Shown here piece after piece: positions 18,243-22,328 of a DNA stretch of 22,328 bases (positions are counted from its first letter, which is position 1; each line of letters opens with the position of its first letter). The translations under genes were made by a program, and so were the position numbers. A model generated the notes under the pieces. That model made no database searches, was not told the origin of the DNA, and saw only the letters and a program-made list of their open reading frames with translations. This DNA comes from Kitasatospora phosalacinea (GTDB lineage Bacteria; Actinomycetota; Actinomycetes; Streptomycetales; Streptomycetaceae): the NCBI RefSeq assembly GCF_000716545.1, contig NZ_JNWZ01000095.1:1-22328 (forward strand), written 5' to 3'.

Positions 18243-18286
18243 GCGGGGATGAAGCGGGGATAGTGCGGGGATGGAGCGGGGATAAG
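18243..18286 (+). repeat. Four 11-bp direct repeats (GCGGGGAT core)
   Basis: GCGGGGAT occurs at 18243, 18254, 18265 and 18276, exactly 11 bases apart, about one helical turn. The three bases between copies vary. The array lies about 135 bases from the tRNA-Lys fragment, on the side where an integrative element would be. Candidate integrase arm-type sites or iterons (inference). Confidence 0.65.
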
Positions 18287-18421
18287 CCCACCTGACCTGG
18301 GTATGGACAAGGGTGGACCCTCGTGGTTGCCCGGCCAGCCGGGACCGGCGTTGACCTGCGGGTTCTTGGACCGCGTTGGATGGCGCTGGACCGGCGTGAC
18401 ACAAGGTAATTGACGGATTTT

Positions 18422-18470
18422 CGGACTTTTAATCCGTAGGTTCAGGGTTCGAACCCCTGGCGGCCCACCC
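18422..18470 (+). tRNA. tRNA-Lys(UUU) 3' half, probable attachment site
   Basis: The anticodon arm (CGGA-CTTTTAA-TCCG, 18422-18436, anticodon TTT at 18428-18430), variable loop, T arm (CAGGG-TTCGAAC-CCCTG, 18443-18459), acceptor strand GCGGCCC (18460-18466) and discriminator A (18467) are all present. The D arm and 5' acceptor strand (GGGCCGC expected) are absent upstream. A 3' half starting near the anticodon is what tyrosine-recombinase integration leaves at the far end of an element. With this orientation the element lies to the left, and the intact tRNA gene should be further left, outside the window. Confidence 0.8.
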
Positions 18471-18477
18471 GGAACGC

Positions 18478-18541
18478 GGCGGTAGTACCGCCTCTGACCT
18501 GCAGCGCAGCACTCCGGCTACTCGCCCTGGCCGGGGTGCTG
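18478..18541 (+). terminator. Hairpins and terminator after the tRNA fragment
   Basis: A small inverted repeat GGCGGTA-G-TACCGCC (18478-18492) is followed by GCAGCACTCCGGC (18506-18518) pairing with GCCGGGGTGCTG (18530-18541) over 11 of 12 bases, with an 11-base loop. The layout is that of a terminator after a tRNA gene. It recurs at 20823-20888. Confidence 0.65.
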
Positions 18542-18770
18542 TTGCGTTCGGGGTCCGCCTGCGTGAGCGGCTGTCTTGGCACGCCGCCAGAGTTCTGCCG
18601 ATCAGTGGGGGGTCAAGGTCGAGTCGGCTACCGGGAGGCCGGCCGTGCGCGGCTCGGGCTTGTCGGACCCCAGGCGTTCACGGTGTGCCCGACAACGCCC
18701 CGGTGGTCGAGGTCTCCGCGGGTGATCTTTGCCTGCTCGGCGCGCAGCGACTGCCTGGTCAGCGATTCGT
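18542..18770. other. Intergenic region between tRNA fragment and vapC
   Basis: About 230 bases with no convincing gene, RNA or repeat. Short open frames on the plus strand have no ribosome binding site and no recognisable product. Confidence 0.4.
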
Positions 18771-19163
18771 TCAGACCTTGATGACTTCGACAGCTGGTCC
18801 GCAGAGAAGCGTCAGGTCCTCGGGGTCGGATGTGATGAGGGTGACAGGCCCACGCGCGGAGCGCGCTGCAGCGGCGAGCACCGCGTCGATGGCGTACTTG
18901 TGGCCGTGAAGGTGCTGGTCGCGAAGTAGTGCGGCGGCTTGGTCGGCGACCTCCTTTGTGACGTCGTAGACATCAATACGAGAGAGGACCCACCGGATAC
19001 GGGCCGGGTGAATGCGCTCATAGTCGGCTTCGAGGGTGGTCATGGCCGTCGTGGCGACGCGGAAGCCCTCCTCGATGGCCGCCTGGACCAAGGCCATGAC
19101 GGCACGGTCCTTGAGGTAGAGCTTCGACAGGCCTTCGCTGTCGAGCAGGAGCGTGCCGGGCAT
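18771..19163 (-). CDS. PIN-domain toxin (VapC-type)
   Basis: This 130-aa protein has the PIN nuclease fold pattern. Acidic residues that bind the metal are visible in LLLDSEGL (D8), TTLEADY (E45), YAIDAVLAAAA (D93) and LITSDPEDL (D113). Known of the family: VapC toxins are RNases that cut tRNA or rRNA when their antitoxin is lost. The start ATG (19161-19163) shares one base with the stop of the antitoxin gene (TGATG), so the pair is co-translated. Length is normal for VapC and all acidic positions are intact, so it is probably active. The specific RNA target cannot be inferred. Confidence 0.88.
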   Translation of the reverse strand: MPGTLLLDSEGLSKLYLKDRAVMALVQAAIEEGFRVATTAMTTLEADYERIHPARIRWVLSRIDVYDVTKEVADQAAALLRDQHLHGHKYAIDAVLAAAARSARGPVTLITSDPEDLTLLCGPAVEVIKV

Positions 19164-19414
19164 CAGGCGGCGGCCCCGCCGGTGGCATGGTGATCATGCT
19201 GCAGCAGAGCGCGGGCTGCTTCGACCTCGGCTCGGGACAGTGGTTCGTTCTCGGTCTCAAAGTCGGCGACCACCTCGCGCAACTTGTCCATGGCAACGTG
19301 CTGCTCCAGCGCTTCGGCGACGTACGCGGAGAAGCCGCCTGGACCGACGTGAGCGCGCACAGACTCAGCGAGATCCTCGGGGAGGCTGACCGAATACTTT
19401 TTACTACTACCCAT
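19163..19414 (-). CDS. Ribbon-helix-helix antitoxin (VapB-type)
   Basis: This 83-aa protein starts KKYSVSLPEDLAESVRAHV, a ribbon-helix-helix (CopG/MetJ-like) DNA-binding strand and helix, followed by FSAYVAEALEQHV. The C-terminal half (EPLSRAEVEAARALLQ) would wrap the PIN toxin. Such antitoxins neutralise the toxin and repress their own promoter. The start ATG (19412-19414) was chosen because the ribbon begins right after it. A longer frame to 19522 would run through the ISAs1 terminal repeat and is not credible. The ISAs1 end lies only 29 bases upstream, so the native promoter may be displaced or replaced. Confidence 0.85.
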   Translation of the reverse strand: MGSSKKYSVSLPEDLAESVRAHVGPGGFSAYVAEALEQHVAMDKLREVVADFETENEPLSRAEVEAARALLQHDHHATGGAAA

Positions 19415-19424
19415 GCCCCTTATC

Positions 19425-19437
19425 CTACCAGCGGTAG
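19425..19437. promoter_or_regulatory. Candidate antitoxin operator
   Basis: CTACC-AGC-GGTAG is a perfect inverted repeat with a 3-base spacer, 10 bases upstream of the antitoxin start and overlapping a TAGGAT (complement of 19422-19427) that could be its -10 box. The position fits autorepression. Confidence 0.45.
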
Positions 19438-19443
19438 CAAGTT

Positions 19444-20802
19444 CAGTGCCTCGGCAAAGTGACGAATCGTCCGCTTGGTCACGGTCCGCAGCGGGTGAGC
19501 GGTCCGGACGTGAAGCAGGCACGGGCTTCCAAGATCATGGAGTTCTCGACGCCCCGTGATCCCGCTGGAAGACCGTGCCTGCCGCTGCATCATCGCTGAT
19601 CCCGCCTGCCCTTGACCAGCTCCGCGACCAGCCGCCGACCGGGCCGGGCGAGCGCCCTGGCCTGCTGGAACGGCTGGCCGAGGTGCCTGATCCCCGCGAT
19701 CCCCGTGGGGTGCGCCACGCCTTGACATACGTGCTCGCGCTGGCCGCCACCGCCGTGCTGGCCGGAGCGACCTCGCTTCTGGCGATCGGCGAGTGGGCCG
19801 CCGACGTTCCACCTGACGTCCTCGGTGCACTCGGCGCCCGGTGCGATCCACTGACCGGACGCCGTCCAACACCCGGCGAAGCGACCATCCGCCGGGTCCT
19901 CGCCCGGATCGACGCAGACGCACTCGACCGCGCGGTGGGAAGCTGGCCGACCGCCAGCCGCAAAACCTCCCGGCGAACGGGCTGCGGGCGATCGCGGTGG
20001 ACGGTAAGAGCCTGCGCGGCGCCGCCCGGGCGAACGGCCGGAGGATCCACCTGCTCGCCGCCCTCGACCACACCACCAGCAGCGTCCTCGCCCAGCTGGA
20101 CGTCGGCGAGAAGACGAACGAGATCGCCTGCTTCCAGCCCTTGCCCGACACCATCGTCGGCCTCGCAGGAGCCGTGGTGACCAGCGACGCGATGCACACC
20201 CGGCGCGAGCACGCCGACTACCTGGTCATGAGCCGGTCCGCCCACTACATCGTGATCGTCAAGGGCAACCGGAAGAAGCTCCGCAAGCAGCTCAAGTCCC
20301 TTCCCTGGCAAGCGATCCCCTTGCAGGGACGCATCAGGGAGGCCGGACACGGGCGGGGCGAGATCCGCCGCATCAAGGTGGCCACCGTGAACAACCTGCT
20401 CTTCCCGCACGCCCGCCAGGCCATCCAGCTCAAGCGCCGCCGAGTGAACCGCAGGACCGGGAAGATCACCATCAAGACGATCTACGCGGTCACCAGTCTG
20501 CCGGCCGGCCGGGCCACTCCCGCACAGCTCGCCGCCCTGATCCGCGGCCACTGGTCCGTCGAGGCACTGCATCACATCCGTGACGTGACCTTCGCCGAGG
20601 ATGCCCCCCAGCTCCGTACCGGCAACGCACCCCGGGCGATGGCCACCTGGCGCAACCTCACCATCGGTGCACTCCGTCTCGCAGGCGTCCGCGGTATCGC
20701 CGCCGCACTCCGGCGCAATGCCCGCGACCCGCACCGACCACTCGCCCTCCTTGGGCTCAAGTGATCACGAAACGGACATCACGCGACTTTGCCGAAGCCC
20801 TG
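19444..20802 (+). mobile_element. ISAs1-family insertion sequence
   Basis: The element of about 1.36 kb is bounded by 38-bp inverted repeats (19444-19481 and 20765-20802) that match at 27 of 38 positions, starting CAG-GC-TCGGCAAAGT. The transposase is on the plus strand. ISAs1 elements normally leave 8-bp target duplications, but the flanks here (AGCAAGTT and CTGGCGGC) differ. That suggests recombination after insertion or an adjacent deletion. Confidence 0.8.
19575..20764 (+). pseudogene. ISAs1-family transposase, frameshifted
   Basis: From GTG 19575 the N-terminal part (PDPRDPRGVRHALTYVLALA, then [20 protein letters not shown]) is typical of ISAs1 transposases. Near 19945-19955 the frame shifts by -1, and the remainder ([19 protein letters not shown] onward) is read in another frame to TGA 20762-20764. 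The DDE residues are present in the second part: VDGKSLRG (Asp), VVTSDAMHT (Asp) and [11 protein letters not shown] (Glu). A single missing base explains the break, so this copy is probably inactive unless the base is a sequencing error. Confidence 0.82.
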
Positions 20803-20814
20803 CTGGCGGCCCAC
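20803..20814 (+). other. Probable remnant of a second tRNA 3' end
   Basis: CTGGCGGCCCAC is identical to 18457-18468, the end of the tRNA-Lys fragment, and begins exactly where the ISAs1 right repeat ends. Twelve bases alone are weak evidence. The matching hairpin and terminator at the same distance downstream strengthen it. Confidence 0.5.
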
Positions 20815-20822
20815 ATGCGACG

Positions 20823-20888
20823 AGGGGGCACGCCCCTTCTGGCCCGCAGCGCAGCACCCCGACCCAGTACGAACGGTCGGGGTGCTGC
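20823..20888. terminator. Small hairpin and strong terminator between ISAs1 and the MurG-like gene
   Basis: AGGGG/CCCCT (near 20823-20837) is followed by GCAGCACCCCGACC (20851-20864) and GGTCGGGGTGCTGC (20875-20888), a perfect 14-bp stem with a 10-base loop. It sits between two converging units and could terminate both, including the MurG-like gene that ends at 20925. Confidence 0.8.
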
Positions 20889-20924
20889 CGCGTTTCCGGC
20901 GGCCTCCGGGTGGTCGGGTCCGGC

Positions 20925-22103
20925 TCAGCGCCGGGTGCCGGCCACCGAGAGGAGGACGTCGACCAGGCGTTCCGCCGCGTCCGGGCGGCCGTGCTCGCGG
21001 GAGCGGGCGGCCATGGCCCCGCGGCGGAGCGGGTCGGTGAGCAGGGGGGTCAGGGCCGCCAGGAGGTCGGCGGGGGTGGGGTCGCCGAGGAGGGCGGTGG
21101 CGGCGCCGGACTGCTGGAGGTGGGTGGCGTTGTGGGCCTGTTCGTTGCCGGCGGAGGAGGCGAGCGGGACGAAGACGGCGGCCTTGCCGAGGGCGGTGAG
21201 TTCGGCGAGGGTGCCGGCACCGCTGCGGCTGACCACCACGTCCGCGAGGGCCAGCACGTCGGGGAGTTCGGCGCCCAGGTAGCCGGTCAGCAGGTAGCGG
21301 CCGGCCAGGTGCGGGGGCAGGGCGGCGGACGGGCCGCGCAGGGCCGCCTCGTTGGCCGGCCCGCACTGGTGGACGACGTTGGCCTGTTGCAGGAGTTCCG
21401 GCAGGACCGCCGAGACCAGGGTGTTGATCTGCACCGAGCCCTGGGCGCCGCCCGTGACGTACACCGTCGGCAGCGAGCGGTCGAAGCCGTACAGGCCCAG
21501 CGCGGTCACGGCCTTGTCGGCCCGCCCGGCCAGCACCGCCGGACGCACCGGGTTGCCGGTCACCGCGGCGGCGCTCCGGGCGGACTTCGGCAGCAGCGGC
21601 AGGGTGGACTCCGAGGACACCGCGACCCTGGTCGCCGCGCGGGCCAGCACCTTGTTCGCCAGCCCGAGCCGCACCGTCTGTTCGTGCACCACCAGCGGGG
21701 CCCCGCACGAGCGGGCCGCCAGGCCCACCGGCACCGCCACGTACCCGCCGGTCGCCAGCACCACGTCCGGCCTGAACCGGGCGATCAGCGACCTGGCCTG
21801 CCAGGCGCCCAGCGGCACCCGGCACATGTCCCGGACGTTCGCCGGGGAGATCATCTTCAGCGGGTTCGAGGAGCGTCGGATCTTGCCCGTCGCGACCGGC
21901 TCGAACCGGATCCCCTCGGCCGGCGCCACCCGGGCCTCCAGCCCCGCCGCGGTGCCCACCCACAGCACGTCCACCGCCCGCCCCCGGGCGGCCAACCGGG
22001 CCTGCAGCGCCCGCACCGCCGTCAGCGCCGGGTAGGTGTGCCCGCCCGTGCCGCCGCCCGTGACCACCAGGCGCAGGGGGCCGACCTGCTCGGTGAACTC
22101 CAT
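20925..22103 (-). CDS. MurG-like UDP-GlcNAc:lipid I N-acetylglucosaminyltransferase
   Basis: This 392-aa GT-B glycosyltransferase resembles MurG, which adds GlcNAc to lipid I at the inner face of the membrane to make lipid II for peptidoglycan. Visible signatures are the N-terminal glycine loop VTGGGTGGHTYPAL (near 14-27), VLATGGYVAVP, HEQTVRLGLANKVLA, TGGAQGSVQIN, and the UDP-sugar site SRSGAGTLAELTALGKAAV. Length is slightly above the usual ~360. The ATG (22101-22103) follows GGGAG. Streptomycetes carry the essential murG in the division cell-wall cluster. This copy is not flanked by those genes, so it is probably a paralogue with a special role (for example antibiotic tolerance or sporulation), which is inference. 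It probably marks the chromosome side of the island. Confidence 0.85.
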   Translation of the reverse strand: MEFTEQVGPLRLVVTGGGTGGHTYPALTAVRALQARLAARGRAVDVLWVGTAAGLEARVAPAEGIRFEPVATGKIRRSSNPLKMISPANVRDMCRVPLGAWQARSLIARFRPDVVLATGGYVAVPVGLAARSCGAPLVVHEQTVRLGLANKVLARAATRVAVSSESTLPLLPKSARSAAAVTGNPVRPAVLAGRADKAVTALGLYGFDRSLPTVYVTGGAQGSVQINTLVSAVLPELLQQANVVHQCGPANEAALRGPSAALPPHLAGRYLLTGYLGAELPDVLALADVVVSRSGAGTLAELTALGKAAVFVPLASSAGNEQAHNATHLQQSGAATALLGDPTPADLLAALTPLLTDPLRRGAMAARSREHGRPDAAERLVDVLLSVAGTRR

Positions 22104-22169
22104 GCCCGTCTCCCATCGACCGCCGTACCGCGGACCGCACCACTCGACTTGACGAGGGATCAGCCTACG

Positions 22170-22196
22170 GGGGCGATCGGGGCGGCCGATCGCCCC
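22170..22196 (-). terminator. Hairpin terminator after the biotin-carrier gene
   Basis: GGGGCGATCGG (22170-22180) and CCGATCGCCCC (22186-22196) form a perfect 11-bp stem with a 5-base loop, 25 bases past the stop of the partial gene at the right edge. Confidence 0.7.
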
Positions 22197-22221
22197 GCCC
22201 GGCGGGGTGGTCGAGGCGCGG

Positions 22222-22328
22222 TCAGTCCCCCTTGATCTCGCAGAGGGGGGCGCCGCTGGAGACGGAGGCGCCGATTTCGGCGGTGAGGCCGACGATGGTG
22301 CCGGTCTTGTGGGCGTTGAGGGGTTGTT
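22222..22328 (-). CDS. Biotin/lipoyl carrier protein, C-terminal end (partial)
   Basis: The frame enters from the right edge and ends at 22222. It encodes PLNAHKTGTIVGLTAEIGAS followed by VSSGAPLCEIKGD. The pattern A-x3-G-x-I and GASV-x2-GAPL-x2-I is the second half of a biotinyl (or lipoyl) carrier domain, as in the biotin carboxyl carrier protein of acetyl-CoA carboxylase. The attachment lysine would lie just outside the window. Too short to say which carboxylase it serves. Confidence 0.65.
   Translation of the reverse strand, partial: QPLNAHKTGTIVGLTAEIGASVSSGAPLCEIKGD

Noticed and set aside
18243..18286. CRISPR array
   Set aside because: The repeat unit is 8 bases with 3-base gaps, far too short, and no cas genes are present.
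18422..18470. A complete functional tRNA-Lys gene
   Set aside because: The sequence upstream cannot form the D arm or pair with the acceptor strand GCGGCCC.
19163..19522. Longer antitoxin starting at 19522
   Set aside because: The extra 36 codons lie in the ISAs1 terminal repeat. The ribbon-helix-helix starts right after the internal ATG.

Overview
The window is high-GC actinobacterial DNA, most likely Streptomycetaceae (Streptomyces or Kitasatospora). The support is GC-rich third codon positions, GTG starts, actinobacterial-type IS630 and ISAs1 transposases, a MurG-type glycosyltransferase and a biotin-carrier protein tail. It is an accessory island beside what looks like a core chromosomal edge at the right end.

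Layout. (1) 1-81: last 26 codons of an IS630-type transposase. (2) 228-6527, minus strand: a three-gene set in transcription order: an SMC/Rad50-like ATPase with a CPAC zinc-hook-like motif, a 124-aa helical protein coupled by an ATGA overlap, and, after a 97-bp leader with two hairpins, a HelD-like superfamily 1 ATPase with a ~390-aa C-terminal extension. (3) 6528-6915: a divergent control region with two copies of an 18-bp site (TTGATAAC-N5-TTACC), one facing each operon, and a perfect 14-bp palindrome. (4) 6916-16202, plus strand: a tightly packed operon of a helix-turn-helix protein with a degenerate N6-methylase domain and a specificity-like tail, then hsdM, a RhuM-family gene, hsdS and hsdR, ending in a 14-bp-stem hairpin. 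RhuM lies between two copies of a 47-bp sequence made from the 3' end of hsdM. The second copy forms a 21-codon ORF that bridges rhuM and hsdS.

(5) 16259-17036: degraded DNA. (6) 17037-18208: an IS630-family element whose transposase is split over three frames, oriented opposite to the fragment at the left edge. (7) 18209-18545: four 11-bp direct repeats, then the 3' half of a tRNA-Lys(UUU) gene with no 5' half, then a terminator hairpin. This looks like the distal attachment site of an integrative element whose intact tRNA and integrase would lie left of the window. (8) 18771-20802: a VapBC-type toxin-antitoxin pair and an ISAs1-family element with a frameshifted transposase. (9) 20803-20892: what looks like a second, truncated copy of the tRNA 3' end with the same hairpin/terminator layout. 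(10) 20925-22328: a MurG-like gene and the tail of a biotin-carrier protein.

How the genes may work together (inference). The Type I restriction-modification enzyme (HsdR, HsdM, HsdS) appears complete. Shared sites between the two operons suggest that the ATPase/helical-protein/HelD set is co-regulated with it as a second defence module. The helix-turn-helix pseudo-methylase is the natural candidate for the regulator or a methylation-state sensor. No CRISPR array, rRNA gene, complete tRNA gene or integrase is visible in the window.
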